Source: Odoribacter sp. Z80
GTDB lineage: Bacteria > Bacteroidota > Bacteroidia > Bacteroidales > Marinifilaceae
DNA length: 64,000 nucleotides
Assembly (NCBI RefSeq): GCF_009935865.1
Contig: NZ_QWEL01000005.1
Span: forward strand, 62,001-126,000
Reading direction: 5' to 3'
In this document: in pieces, positions 44,446 through 52,973 of the stretch
How positions within the stretch are numbered: the stretch's first letter is position 1
Layout: the number at the start of each line of letters is the position of its first letter
Translations under genes and position numbers: made by a program
Notes under the pieces: model-generated
Seen by the model: the letters and a program-made list of their open reading frames with translations, nothing else
What the model was told of the DNA's origin: nothing
Databases searched by the model: none

Positions 44446-46235
44446 AGGTAGGGAATCTGGTATTGTCTTCAGAATCTCCCGTTAGGGTGCAATCCATGCT
44501 GAATACTTCCACCATGGATGTGGAAGCGTGTGTGGAGCAGGCCATCCGGATTATTGAAGCCGGCGGTGAGTTAGTGCGGATTACAGCCCCGGGAGTGAAA
44601 GAGGCGGAAAAGTTGAAAGAAATCCATGCTGCTTTACGGGCCCGGGGGTATGAGACTCCTTTGTCGGCGGATATTCACTTTGTGGCTGAGGCGGCTTTGG
44701 TGGCTGCCCGTTATGTGGAGAAGGTCCGGATTAATCCCGGGAATTTTGTGGATAAAAGGGCTACTTTTAAGACGCTGGCTTATACAGACGAGGAATATGC
44801 GGCTGAGTTGGACAGATTGCGGATGGAATTTACCCGTTTTTTGGATATTTGCCGGCAATATGGGACAACTGTGCGCATAGGTACCAATCACGGTTCTCTT
44901 TCAGACCGGGTGATGAGCCGGTATGGAGATACTCCTGCCGGTATGATGGAAGCGACGATGGAGTATTTGCGGGTGTGCCAGGCAGTGGATTTTAGGCAGG
45001 TGGTGATTTCTTTGAAATCCAGTGATTGCGGAGTGATGGTGGATGCGGTCCGGCTGCTGGTCCGGGAAATGGAAAAGGAGGGAATGAATTTTCCTTTGCA
45101 CCTGGGAGTTACGGAAGCCGGAGAAGGAGAAGATGGGCGCATTCGCTCGGCAATTGGTATAGGAACGTTGTTGAATGAAGGGATCGGAGATACGATACGG
45201 GTGTCCTTAACGGAAGAGCCGGAAGCTGAAATCCCGGTGGCCCGGATGCTGGTACAGTTATGCGACCGTCCCGTTTATGAAGAGGCCGGGTTTCCGTTGA
45301 AAGGAGAGTGTAATCATCCGGTGGTGGTGGCTGATTTGTCCGGATTGAAAGTGTGGGATGAAGAGATAAGCAGGCAATTGGGATTTGAAAAAGGAGAAAC
45401 AGATGCTGTTCGGGGGTCGCGTTTAAAAGGAGGAGTAAAGGTTCCTGAGATGATATATACGGAAACTCTTGGACCCGAATTGACTAAGTTGCCGTCGGAG
45501 ACGATGGTGGTGGTCCCTCCGGAGTTGCTGGATATGGCTCATGTATACAATCGCCGGGCAGTGCCTCTGTTGTCTGTGAAAGAATATTTGGAAGGGTGGG
45601 GAGCAGATACCTCTGCACTGGTGGAGATAAATGTTTTGGAAGAATTGGATGAGGTTTTTCTGGAGCGTTTGCGAAAGGATGAGCGGGTAATATTGGTGGT
45701 GGCGGGTGAACCCGATTATGGTTATTTTCGGAAAGTTTTCCGTGAATTATGGGAGGGAAATGTACAGAACCGGGTGGTTTTGCGGATATGTTTGCCGGGG
45801 AATGATAATCGGAAGAATACTTTGTTGGCGGCTTCCCGGTTAGGGGGCTTTTTCCTGGACCGGTTGGCGTGGGGATTATGGATTTGTACGTCGGATGTGA
45901 AATTTTCTGTTCAGCTTTCGCAAAACATTTTGCAGTCAGCCGGAGTGCGTCGTTATAAAGCTGAGTTTATCAGTTGTCCCGGATGCGGGCGCACTCTCTT
46001 CGATTTGCAGGGGGCAGTGGCTAAGGTAAAAGCTGCTTTCGGGCATCTGAGTACGCTGAAGATTGCCGTTATGGGGTGTGTTGTCAATGGCCCCGGTGAA
46101 ATGGGAGATGCAGACTACGGGTATGTGGGTGCCGGGAACGGTAAGGTTAACCTTTATAAAGGACGGGAGATGGTGCGTACGGCTGTTCCGGAAGAGGAGG
46201 CTATTGAAGCTTTGAAAGCAATCATTAATTCATAG
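44421..46235 (+). CDS. ispG: 4-hydroxy-3-methylbut-2-enyl diphosphate synthase (three-domain type)
   Basis: Iron-sulfur enzyme of the non-mevalonate isoprenoid pathway converting MEcPP to HMBPP. The N-terminal TIM barrel contains VRVQSMLNTSTMD, DIHF and VRINPGNF, and the C-terminal cluster domain has the ligand cysteines in SCPGCGRTLFDL and GCVVNGPGEMGDADYGYVG. At 604 residues it is much longer than the roughly 370-residue E. coli enzyme; the extra middle domain (about 275-500) is the insertion also known from plant and Bacteroidetes enzymes. It starts inside the end of the acyl-CoA synthetase gene and is followed by a MATE gene 46 bp away. Confidence 0.95.
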   Translation: MRRKTGTVKVGNLVLSSESPVRVQSMLNTSTMDVEACVEQAIRIIEAGGELVRITAPGVKEAEKLKEIHAALRARGYETPLSADIHFVAEAALVAARYVEKVRINPGNFVDKRATFKTLAYTDEEYAAELDRLRMEFTRFLDICRQYGTTVRIGTNHGSLSDRVMSRYGDTPAGMMEATMEYLRVCQAVDFRQVVISLKSSDCGVMVDAVRLLVREMEKEGMNFPLHLGVTEAGEGEDGRIRSAIGIGTLLNEGIGDTIRVSLTEEPEAEIPVARMLVQLCDRPVYEEAGFPLKGECNHPVVVADLSGLKVWDEEISRQLGFEKGETDAVRGSRLKGGVKVPEMIYTETLGPELTKLPSETMVVVPPELLDMAHVYNRRAVPLLSVKEYLEGWGADTSALVEINVLEELDEVFLERLRKDERVILVVAGEPDYGYFRKVFRELWEGNVQNRVVLRICLPGNDNRKNTLLAASRLGGFFLDRLAWGLWICTSDVKFSVQLSQNILQSAGVRRYKAEFISCPGCGRTLFDLQGAVAKVKAAFGHLSTLKIAVMGCVVNGPGEMGDADYGYVGAGNGKVNLYKGREMVRTAVPEEEAIEALKAIINS

Positions 46236-46281
46236 GCGGTGATTTGAAGGGGAATGATTCAATAACTTTAAATGATGAAGT

Positions 46282-47646
46282 ATGACTGAAAAGACTCCTC
46301 TGGCTTTGGGTACGGAGGATATTCGAAAATTGTTGATGCGCTATGCTATACCGGCTATTATAGCCATGACAGCGGCTTCGTTGTACAACATGATGGATAG
46401 CATTTTTATCGGGCATGGTGTGGGGCCCCTGGCTATTGCCGGATTGGCAATTACCTTCCCTTTTATTAATCTGGCTGCGGCTTTTGGTTCTCTTGTGGGA
46501 GTGGGTGCTTCTACCCTGGTATCTGTGAAAATGGGACAGAAAGACCTCAAAAGTGCGGAGGCGGTATTGGGAAATGTGCTCTTACTGAATATAACCATCG
46601 GGTTGCTGTTCATGGCGGTATGTCTGATTTTTCTGGAACCTATTCTTTATTTTTTTGGAGCCAGTGAAGATACGTTGCCCTATGCCCGCGATTATATGAA
46701 AGTGATTCTTTACGGAAATCTGATTACTCATATATATATGGGACTGAATGAGGTGATGCGTGCTTCCGGTTATCCGCAAAGGGCGATGGCGGCTACTTTA
46801 TTTGCCGTGGCCATAAACGGGGTATTGAATGCCTTGTTTATTTTCGTGTTCGATATGGGAATCCGGGGTGCTGCATTGGGAACCATCTGTGCTCAGTTCC
46901 TGGCTTTGCTTGGTGTATTGGTACATTTTATCAGCCGGAAGAGCTATATTCGTTTCCAGCGTGGTATATTTCATGTGAAATGGCATATTGTATGGAGTAT
47001 GTTGGCTATTGGCCTTTCTCCCTTTTTGATGAATATATGCAGCTGTCTGGTGGTGATGTTGGTGAATAACGGATTAAAAACACATGGCGGGGACATGTAT
47101 ATTGGCGCTTATGGCATTATTAACCGGGTGGTTTTTCTTTTTATTATGATTGTAATGGGATTTAATCAGGGCATGCAGCCGATTGCGGGGTATAATTTCG
47201 GTGCGCGGCAATCCGGACGGGTCATTCAGATTCTTAAATACACCATTTTATGCGGTACTACGGTAACTACACTGGGATTTCTGATTTGTCAGATTTTCCC
47301 GCGTACGATTATTCGTTTTTTTACTACGGACGAGGGATTGATCGGCTTGGCGGAACATGGCATGAGATTGATTTTGCTGATGCTGCCGGTAATCGGATTT
47401 CAGATGGTGTCTACCAGTTTTTTTCAGTCTATCGGGATGGCCGGGAAGGCTATTTTTCTTTCTTTGACCCGGCAATTGATTTTTTTAGTACCCTGCCTGT
47501 TTATCCTGCCACACTATTGGGGACCCGACGGAGTGTGGGGAAGTTTTCCGGTGGCTGATGCTTTATCTACAATCACTACCGGTCTGATGTTAGGCTGGCA
47601 AATGAAGAAGTTCAAGAGGGGAGCAATCGGGGAAGAGTTGTTATGA
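46282..47646 (+). CDS. MATE family multidrug/organic cation exporter
   Basis: Inner-membrane transporter of 454 residues with twelve predicted helices in two MatE halves. Conserved segments are YNMMDSIFIGHGVGPLAIAG in helix 1-2, RASGYPQRAM, MGFNQGMQPIAGYNFGA at the start of the second half, and the last helices around PDGVWGSFPVADA. It exports drugs or metabolites in exchange for Na+ or H+. Position after ispG suggests cotranscription, but the substrate cannot be read from the sequence. Confidence 0.92.
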   Translation: MTEKTPLALGTEDIRKLLMRYAIPAIIAMTAASLYNMMDSIFIGHGVGPLAIAGLAITFPFINLAAAFGSLVGVGASTLVSVKMGQKDLKSAEAVLGNVLLLNITIGLLFMAVCLIFLEPILYFFGASEDTLPYARDYMKVILYGNLITHIYMGLNEVMRASGYPQRAMAATLFAVAINGVLNALFIFVFDMGIRGAALGTICAQFLALLGVLVHFISRKSYIRFQRGIFHVKWHIVWSMLAIGLSPFLMNICSCLVVMLVNNGLKTHGGDMYIGAYGIINRVVFLFIMIVMGFNQGMQPIAGYNFGARQSGRVIQILKYTILCGTTVTTLGFLICQIFPRTIIRFFTTDEGLIGLAEHGMRLILLMLPVIGFQMVSTSFFQSIGMAGKAIFLSLTRQLIFLVPCLFILPHYWGPDGVWGSFPVADALSTITTGLMLGWQMKKFKRGAIGEELL

Positions 47647-47695
47647 AAGAGGAAAATATGGTCATGTGATTTATTTATAGTTCAATATCAATATT

Positions 47696-48313
47696 ATGGG
47701 AAAAAGTATTATTGTAACCATCGGTCGTCAATTCGGAAGTGGAGGCCGTACCATAGGTAAAAAGTTGGCTGAGCAATTGGGTATAGCTTATTATGATAAG
47801 GAACTGATTAGTCTGGCTTCTAAAGAAAGCGGTATTTGCGGGGAGTTTTTTGAGAAAGCAGATGAGAAGACTTCCGGGAGTTTATTGAAGGCATTGGCTA
47901 TGGGATTTACGATAAATAATGCCATTTTCCAAAGCAGTGATTATCTCTCCAACGAATCTTTATTCGGGATTCAGTCCGATGTGATTCGGAAGGTTGCTGC
48001 TGAGGGCCCCTGTGTGTTGGTCGGCCGTTGTGCGGATTATATCCTGAGGGAGAATCCGGATTGTATTTCGGTCTTTATCAGCGCTTCCCGGCAAGACCGG
48101 ATCCATCGTGCGATGGAATATAACCACATTGGTGAAAAAGAGGCTGAGGAATATATCCGTAAAGCGGATAAATCCAGGGCTTCGTATTATAATTATTATA
48201 CGGATAAAGTATGGGGTGCTGCAGAATCTTACGACCTCTGCATCAATACTTCTCTTTACGGAATAGAGAAAACCATTGATTTTATCAGGGCTTTTGTTGA
48301 AGCTCGTCTCTGA
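47696..48313 (+). CDS. Cytidylate kinase-like family protein
   Basis: P-loop kinase of 205 residues of the cytidylate kinase-like family (Cmk-2 type), distinct from ordinary Cmk. The N-terminus IIVTIGRQFGSGGRTIGKKLAEQL carries the P-loop and is followed by YYDKELI. The middle helix region and the VLVGRCADYIL and KADKSRASYYNYYTDK segments are typical. The substrate is uncertain; CMP phosphorylation is not shown for this family. It follows the MATE gene by 49 bp and ends before a strong terminator. Confidence 0.85.
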   Translation: MGKSIIVTIGRQFGSGGRTIGKKLAEQLGIAYYDKELISLASKESGICGEFFEKADEKTSGSLLKALAMGFTINNAIFQSSDYLSNESLFGIQSDVIRKVAAEGPCVLVGRCADYILRENPDCISVFISASRQDRIHRAMEYNHIGEKEAEEYIRKADKSRASYYNYYTDKVWGAAESYDLCINTSLYGIEKTIDFIRAFVEARL

Positions 48314-48342
48314 GCGGGGAGGAAAGAAGTTTTGTGTGTAAT

Positions 48343-48381
48343 TTTCCCGGATGAATACATTTTCATCCGGGAAAGTTTTTT
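48343..48381 (+). terminator. Rho-independent terminator after the CMP-kinase-like gene
   Basis: A perfect 13-bp inverted repeat (48343-48355 and 48362-48374, arm TTTCCCGGATGAA), 6-nt loop, followed by GTTTTTT that runs into the stop of the convergent DUF3078 gene. Confidence 0.85.
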
Positions 48382-49261
48382 AAAAAGTAAATTGAAATCC
48401 TAAAGCTAAAACTTCTTTGAATTGTAAACGGGGTCCTTTGCTGCCGTCTTTTTGCAGAATTTTCGTGTCGTCATCATAGAGCATGTTGGTGGTCAGTGTA
48501 GTAGAGAACCATTGATTGATTGCCATGATCAATTGCACGTCCCAGGTGATATCTATATTCTGGGGATTTTTCAGATAGTTTGAGTAAAAAGCCAGCCTGG
48601 AAAATATGCTCATATTTTTCAGGAATTCATAACGGGCTTCCATTCGGAGATTTGCCCCGAATTCGGAAAAAAGATGTTTGCCAGGTGTAACGCCGAATTG
48701 TCCCTCGTCCGAAAGGATGTTACTGTTGACAAAAGTACCGCGCCAGGTGGCTGGTGTAAAAGTGGCCGTAAACCAGGTCCTGGGAGTCCAGGTAAGACCA
48801 GCTCCGATAAGCAAATATCCCGGAGACATAAAACGGGAAATGTAAGTACGCGGGTCGGTATTATAATCATAACCTTTTGCAAATTGAGTCTGGAAGGTGA
48901 GAAGACCGCTCAGGTACAAATTTTTCCGCAACTCGTATCCGTATATGGAAGACAGATAGAGTTTATCGTTTGTTTTTTTCGTACCCTCGGATTTGGTTTT
49001 ATTCAGTCCGTAGTCCATTTCCAGCGTGTTGTTGAGGAGATGCCGGCCTTTTTTATAATTGGCGAAATAGTTGAATTGCATATTAAAACCGACGGCGTTT
49101 TCTCCTCCGGCAGCCCAATTGCTGAGGCTTACCTGATTGAGGTTGATTCCGATGTTTCCTCCCCGTCGCCAGGTTGTATCCAGTCCGGGTTGAGCTTTGG
49201 CCGGTAATATTATTCCGGTCACTATGACCAGTAATAATGTGTAAAATTCTTTACGTATCAT
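48380..49261 (-). CDS. DUF3078-type outer-membrane beta-barrel protein
   Basis: Exported protein of 293 residues with a signal peptide (about 1-23, LPAKAQ) and an amphipathic beta-strand pattern through to a C-terminal phenylalanine (GFQFTF), typical of an outer-membrane barrel. The start of the mature protein, TWRRGGNIGINLNQVSLSNWAAGGEN, is the hallmark of the Bacteroidetes DUF3078 family, which has no established function. It is a single gene on the minus strand, convergent with the CMP-kinase-like gene. Confidence 0.88.
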   Translation of the reverse strand: MIRKEFYTLLLVIVTGIILPAKAQPGLDTTWRRGGNIGINLNQVSLSNWAAGGENAVGFNMQFNYFANYKKGRHLLNNTLEMDYGLNKTKSEGTKKTNDKLYLSSIYGYELRKNLYLSGLLTFQTQFAKGYDYNTDPRTYISRFMSPGYLLIGAGLTWTPRTWFTATFTPATWRGTFVNSNILSDEGQFGVTPGKHLFSEFGANLRMEARYEFLKNMSIFSRLAFYSNYLKNPQNIDITWDVQLIMAINQWFSTTLTTNMLYDDDTKILQKDGSKGPRLQFKEVLALGFQFTF

Positions 49262-49410
49262 TTGTTTTTTTTGTGTGGTTTACGGAAAAGCGGCCAGGAA
49301 TGTTCTTTCTGTATCCGGTTTGTGTGAGGCTATACCTCCGGGTTATTGATATTGTAACCTTTTCCGGTGTTATCCGGTAAAACCTATACAAATATTAAAA
49401 CAGATTGCTT

Positions 49411-49668
49411 ATGTCATTTTTATGGTTTATTATTGTAGGAATTGTTGCCGGCTGGGCAGCCGGTACGGTTATGAAGGGAGGAGGATTTGGCTTGATTGTC
49501 AATTTCCTTATCGGAATTGTAGGTAGTCTTCTGGGCGGTTGGCTTTTTAGTCTGATCGGGTTACATTCTACAGGCGGGATTATTGCAAATCTGATTGTGG
49601 CTTTTATCGGAGCTATTGTCTTGCTTTGGATTATTTCTTTGTTTCAGAAAAGACCCAGAGCGAAGTAA
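49411..49668 (+). CDS. YeaQ/YmgE/GlsB family small membrane protein
   Basis: Small membrane protein of 85 residues with three glycine-rich helices and a basic tail KRPRAK. The pattern IIVGIVAGWAAGTVMKGGGFG and GIVGSLLGGWLF matches the transglycosylase-associated (YeaQ/YmgE) family, often linked to stress; the biochemical role is unknown. The ATG at 49411 is used instead of the TTG at 49405. It has no close partner and is followed by a long inverted repeat. Confidence 0.88.
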   Translation: MSFLWFIIVGIVAGWAAGTVMKGGGFGLIVNFLIGIVGSLLGGWLFSLIGLHSTGGIIANLIVAFIGAIVLLWIISLFQKRPRAK

Positions 49669-49673
49669 ATGTG

Positions 49674-49743
49674 TTATTCGTTTGACTGTTTAATAATTTG
49701 AGACGGATTCGTTTTCTGCTCAATCAAACAGTTAAACGAATAA
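49674..49743. repeat. Long inverted repeat after the YeaQ-type gene
   Basis: Two 18-base arms (49674-49691, arm TTATTCGTTTGACTGTTT, and 49726-49743) are complementary except for one G-T pair, with a 34-base loop. It is probably the terminator of the YeaQ-type gene, though the loop is unusually large and no classical T run follows. Confidence 0.6.
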
Positions 49744-49779
49744 ATAATAGTTTGGTGTGTCGGTAAATTAACAGGTTAT

Positions 49780-50127
49780 TCATGTTTTCCTCATATATTT
49801 GCCTGTGAACATCGCAATCCAGCCCAGAGCAAGATAGATTGCGGCATATATAATGAACCCGGTTTCCTTTATATCAAAGAATATCCGGGTCCCGGACAGG
49901 AACATCGCTGCTGAAATCAGCGGAATACTCCACATTTGCCTGATATTCCTTCCGCAATTGGCTCCCAATATTATTGAATATACCGGATTGAGGACAAGGA
50001 ACAATATCATACACAATACCATGCCGCTGCACTCCGAAGTAAGACGGGCCACCGCGAAAGGCAGGACGAACATTATGACCACCGTGGCACATAGCCAATA
50101 AATGTATTTCTTATTCTGGTGATCCAT
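49780..50127 (-). CDS. Small four-helix membrane protein
   Basis: Membrane protein of 115 residues with four predicted helices (IYWLCATVVIMFVLPFAVA, MVLCMILFLVLNPVYSIIL, WSIPLISAAMFLSGTRIFF, FIIYAAIYLALGWIAMF) and a basic C-terminus. I do not recognise the family. The frame continues upstream to 50244, but the ATG at 50127 is chosen because it starts 4 bp after the stop of the DJ-1/PfpI gene and avoids overlap. Translation is probably coupled to that gene. Confidence 0.68.
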   Translation of the reverse strand: MDHQNKKYIYWLCATVVIMFVLPFAVARLTSECSGMVLCMILFLVLNPVYSIILGANCGRNIRQMWSIPLISAAMFLSGTRIFFDIKETGFIIYAAIYLALGWIAMFTGKYMRKT

Positions 50128-50131
50128 ACGG

Positions 50132-50743
50132 CTATTGATTGGCGAAAAGCAAGCAAAAACCCTGTTTGTTGAACTGATAGTACATTTCGATACGTTCCGG
50201 TGTGTCGTTTTCAAGCAATAAAAGCAGTTCTTTTGCAAATTCAAGTGTTGCGGAGCCGTTGGCGGTTGTTATTTTGTTGTCGGCGACCGCCTGGGTATGG
50301 ACATAGCCGTCCGGATTAGTGTAGTTTCCGCCACCCCATAGTTTCAGTTGTTCCAGGCCGTTACCGGTATGTTTAACAGAATTGAGGAATCCGTGCTTTG
50401 CCATAAACGAAGCTCCATTGCAGATTGCTCCGACAATTTTCCCTTTTTCAATGGCTTGCCGGACAATCGGCACGACCTGTTCTGCAACAGGCGTACTCCA
50501 TCCGAAGCCTCCAATCAGCACCAATGCTGCATAATCATCGGGCATCGTTTCAAAGGAATAATCGGGCAGGGTACGGAAGCCGCCTATGGATTTAACCGGC
50601 TCCAATGTGGGAGCCACAACCTTGTTGATATACTTCGGATTTTCTTTCAGCGCAAATTCATCAGAGGCAATAGCCTGTGAAAGATACACCGCTTCATGCG
50701 CGGCATAGTCCGGCAAAAGGATATATAAAATTTCGTTGCTCAT
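50132..50743 (-). CDS. DJ-1/PfpI family protein
   Basis: Cytosolic protein of 203 residues of the DJ-1/PfpI (type 1 glutamine amidotransferase-like) superfamily. The nucleophile elbow is VGAICNGASFMAKHG, where the cysteine precedes Asn-Gly-Ala; LLPDYAAHEA opens the protein and ALVLIGGFGWSTP is the central strand region. Members include glyoxalases, chaperones and proteases, so the activity cannot be fixed. It heads a two-gene unit with the small membrane protein and has a leader of about 150 nt from its putative promoter. Confidence 0.87.
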   Translation of the reverse strand: MSNEILYILLPDYAAHEAVYLSQAIASDEFALKENPKYINKVVAPTLEPVKSIGGFRTLPDYSFETMPDDYAALVLIGGFGWSTPVAEQVVPIVRQAIEKGKIVGAICNGASFMAKHGFLNSVKHTGNGLEQLKLWGGGNYTNPDGYVHTQAVADNKITTANGSATLEFAKELLLLLENDTPERIEMYYQFNKQGFCLLFANQ

Positions 50744-50901
50744 AGTTTATTTTCTTTATTTGTTTCTACGCTTATGTGCGTTATGATAATCTATTGGGGG
50801 AGATTTTCATGCACAAACTTTCCGTTTATCCAGACAGTTGCTTCGGTTCCGGTAAGACTAAAACGTTAATGTTTGTTGTTGTGGATGATACCCCAATGTT
50901 A
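50744..50901 (-). other. Long leader of the DJ-1/PfpI gene with a short remnant-like frame
   Basis: About 150 nt separate the predicted promoter from the DJ-1/PfpI ATG. On the minus strand, 24 codons between 50865 and 50791 read as a beta-strand-like peptide (TGTEATVWINGKFVHENLP) before a TAG. It could be a fragment of a lost carbohydrate-binding or hydrolase gene, or chance. No other structure is obvious. Confidence 0.3.
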
Positions 50902-50932
50902 CAAATATAAGTCAAATTTCCGCGTCCTACAA
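50902..50932 (-). promoter_or_regulatory. Promoter of the DJ-1/PfpI gene
   Basis: On the minus strand TTG (50932-50930), a 20-bp spacer and TATATTTG (50909-50902) match the Bacteroidetes consensus. Confidence 0.55.
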
Positions 50933-51019
50933 GTGTTCTGTGGGATGGCTGTGTTGCTTTTCTTTTTTCTGTTTTTAATGCCGTACTGCCTTGTATTGTA
51001 GCTGTTTAAGTTTAAATAC

Positions 51020-51051
51020 AAAAAATCCTGCCGGAACAACCCGGCAGGATT
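51020..51051 (-). terminator. Rho-independent terminator of the GGGtGRT gene
   Basis: A perfect 11-bp inverted repeat (51024-51034 and 51041-51051, arm AATCCTGCCGG), 6-nt loop, with a T run after it on the minus strand, 28 bp past the stop. Confidence 0.82.
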
Positions 51052-51078
51052 CTGGATATAAAGCTGCTAACTTTCTGA

Positions 51079-52092
51079 TTACTTGGCTAATGCCTGAGCT
51101 ACGGAAACAGCTACGGCTACGGTTGCGCCTACCATCGGGTTGTTACCCATACCGAGGAAGCCCATCATTTCCACGTGGGCAGGTACGGAGGATGAACCGG
51201 CAAACTGGGCGTCGCTGTGCATACGTCCGAGGGTGTCGGTCATACCGTATGATGCGGGACCGGCAGCCATGTTGTCCGGGTGAAGGGTACGTCCCGTACC
51301 ACCGCCGGAAGCTACAGAGAAATAGGGTTTACCGGCAAGTACGCGTTCTTTTTTATAGGTACCTGCTACGGGATGCTGAAAACGGGTCGGATTGGTAGAG
51401 TTTCCGGTAATAGATACATCTACATCTTCTTTCCACATGATAGCAACACCTTCACGTACGTCGTCAGCTCCGTAACAATTTACTTTTGCGCGGGGACCGT
51501 CAGAGTAAGCTTTGGTTTTTACTACTTTCAGTTCGCTGGTATAATAATCAAATTCAGTTTGTACATAAGTAAATCCGTTGATGCGCGAGATTATCATGGC
51601 AGCATCTTTTCCCAGGCCATTCAGGATTACCCGTAAAGGATTTTTACGCACTTTGTTAGCCATTTCGGCGATTTTGATAGCCCCTTCCGCAGCGGCGAAG
51701 GATTCGTGTCCTGCCAGGAAAGCAAAGCATTGGGTTTCTTCACGAAGCAGACGGGCGGCTAAGTTACCGTGGCCCAGGCCTACCTTGCGGTCATCGGCAA
51801 CAGAACCCGGGATGCAGAAAGCCTGTAAACCTTCGCCGATTGCTTCGGCTGCGTCAGCAGCGTTCGTACAACCTTTTTTAATGGCGATTGCTGCACCTAC
51901 AACGTAGGCCCATTTTGCATTTTCAAAACAAATATTTTGGGTTTGTTCACATTCTAAATAAGGATCGATTCCTTTTGCGTCGCAAATCGTTTCAGCTTCT
52001 TCGATAGATGCGATGCCGTAGGAGTTTAATACTTTGTTGATCTGATTGATCCGACGATCCTGACTCTCAAATTTTACTTCTCTTTTTGCCAT
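51079..52092 (-). CDS. GGGtGRT protein (conserved, function unknown)
   Basis: Protein of 337 residues, without signal peptide or membrane helix, of the family named for its GGGTGRT motif (here residues 263-269, followed by LHPDNMAAGPASYG). Seven cysteines occur (37, 48, 55, 75, 93, 122, 206). The glycine-rich C-terminal third and the Asp/Glu-rich middle suggest a nucleotide- or cofactor-binding enzyme, but no reaction is known to me. It starts 17 bp after the NifU-like gene; this pairing occurs in other anaerobes, mainly Firmicutes and Bacteroidetes, and implies a joint iron-sulfur-related role. Confidence 0.9.
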   Translation of the reverse strand: MAKREVKFESQDRRINQINKVLNSYGIASIEEAETICDAKGIDPYLECEQTQNICFENAKWAYVVGAAIAIKKGCTNAADAAEAIGEGLQAFCIPGSVADDRKVGLGHGNLAARLLREETQCFAFLAGHESFAAAEGAIKIAEMANKVRKNPLRVILNGLGKDAAMIISRINGFTYVQTEFDYYTSELKVVKTKAYSDGPRAKVNCYGADDVREGVAIMWKEDVDVSITGNSTNPTRFQHPVAGTYKKERVLAGKPYFSVASGGGTGRTLHPDNMAAGPASYGMTDTLGRMHSDAQFAGSSSVPAHVEMMGFLGMGNNPMVGATVAVAVSVAQALAK

Positions 52093-52109
52093 AGTATGTT
52101 CCTCCTATT

Positions 52110-52802
52110 TTATTCGTGACGTGGGTCAATATATTTAGCTGCATTGGCGAAACGTCCGTAGTTCGCAGTGGCTTTTTTCAACGCTTCATTAGCATCGGTA
52201 CCTTTTTTGATCAGGTCCATCATTACACCTAAACGAACAAATTCATATCCGCAAACTTCATCGTCTTCGTCAAGGGCCAGACGGGTAACATAACCTTCTG
52301 CCAGTTCCAGGTAGCGTACTCCTTTGGCTTTGGTAGAGAACATGGTTCCAACTTGGCTGCGAAGGCCTTTACCCAGGTCTTCCAGTCCGGCACCGATGAC
52401 CAACCCTCCTTCAGAGAAAGCACTCTGGGTACGTCCGTATACGATTTGCAGGAATAGTTCACGCATTGCGGTGTTAATAGCATCGCAAACCAGGTCCGTA
52501 TTCAAAGCCTCCAATAAGGTTTTGCCCGGTAGAATTTCTGCTGCCATTGCTGCTGAGTGAGTCATACCGGAACATCCGATAGTTTCCACCAAAGCTTCTT
52601 CAATGATTCCTTCTTTAATGTTCAGAGTCAGTTTGCAGGCGCCCTGTTGTGGTGCACACCAACCGATACCGTGAGTTAAACCTGAAATGTCTTTGATTTC
52701 TTTCGCTTTTACCCATTTGCCTTCTTCAGGAATTGGGGCGGGTCCGTGGTTCGGACCTTTTTTGACAACGCACATGTGTTGTACTTCCTGTGAATAAATC
52801 AT
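52110..52802 (-). CDS. NifU/IscU-like iron-sulfur scaffold-type protein
   Basis: Protein of 230 residues resembling the NifU N-terminal/IscU scaffold. The segment VETIGCSGMTHSAAMAAEILPGKTLLEAL aligns by eye with the IscU region around its second cluster cysteine; here Cys77, with upstream Cys49 and Cys56 (GWCAPQQGAC). The third IscU cysteine motif (HCS) is not found, though Cys106 and Cys184 exist, and the C-terminal 110 residues are unlike IscU. It probably carries or transfers an iron-sulfur cluster for the GGGtGRT protein encoded immediately downstream. No IscS or other isc/suf gene is nearby. Confidence 0.86.
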   Translation of the reverse strand: MIYSQEVQHMCVVKKGPNHGPAPIPEEGKWVKAKEIKDISGLTHGIGWCAPQQGACKLTLNIKEGIIEEALVETIGCSGMTHSAAMAAEILPGKTLLEALNTDLVCDAINTAMRELFLQIVYGRTQSAFSEGGLVIGAGLEDLGKGLRSQVGTMFSTKAKGVRYLELAEGYVTRLALDEDDEVCGYEFVRLGVMMDLIKKGTDANEALKKATANYGRFANAAKYIDPRHE

Positions 52803-52859
52803 TTTTATTGTTTTTATGAATTAATATATAATTGCCACTTGCTGAACGCACAAACCGAA

Positions 52860-52867
52860 CAAAGATA
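52860..52867 (-). promoter_or_regulatory. Possible -7 element of the NifU-like/GGGtGRT operon
   Basis: On the minus strand TATCTTTG matches TAnnTTTG 58 nt before the NifU-like ATG. No -33 element is clear. Confidence 0.42.
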
Positions 52868-52916
52868 CTTTTTTCGGCGAAATAAAAAAATAGTTAAAGA
52901 AGCTTTTCTATTCTGC

Positions 52917-52953
52917 AAAAAAAATGAGGTTGAATTTCAAATTCAACCTCATT
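52917..52953 (-). terminator. Rho-independent terminator of the SDR dehydrogenase gene
   Basis: A perfect 15-bp inverted repeat (52923-52937 and 52939-52953, arm AATGAGGTTGAATTT) with a run of T after it on the minus strand. It separates this gene from the NifU-like operon. Confidence 0.82.
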
Positions 52954-52973
52954 AGCCGAAGGGTTTGGTGATT

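Noticed and set aside
50991-51398. Open reading frame of 135 codons on the plus strand
   Set aside because: Most of it is antisense to the GGGtGRT gene and it crosses that gene's terminator.
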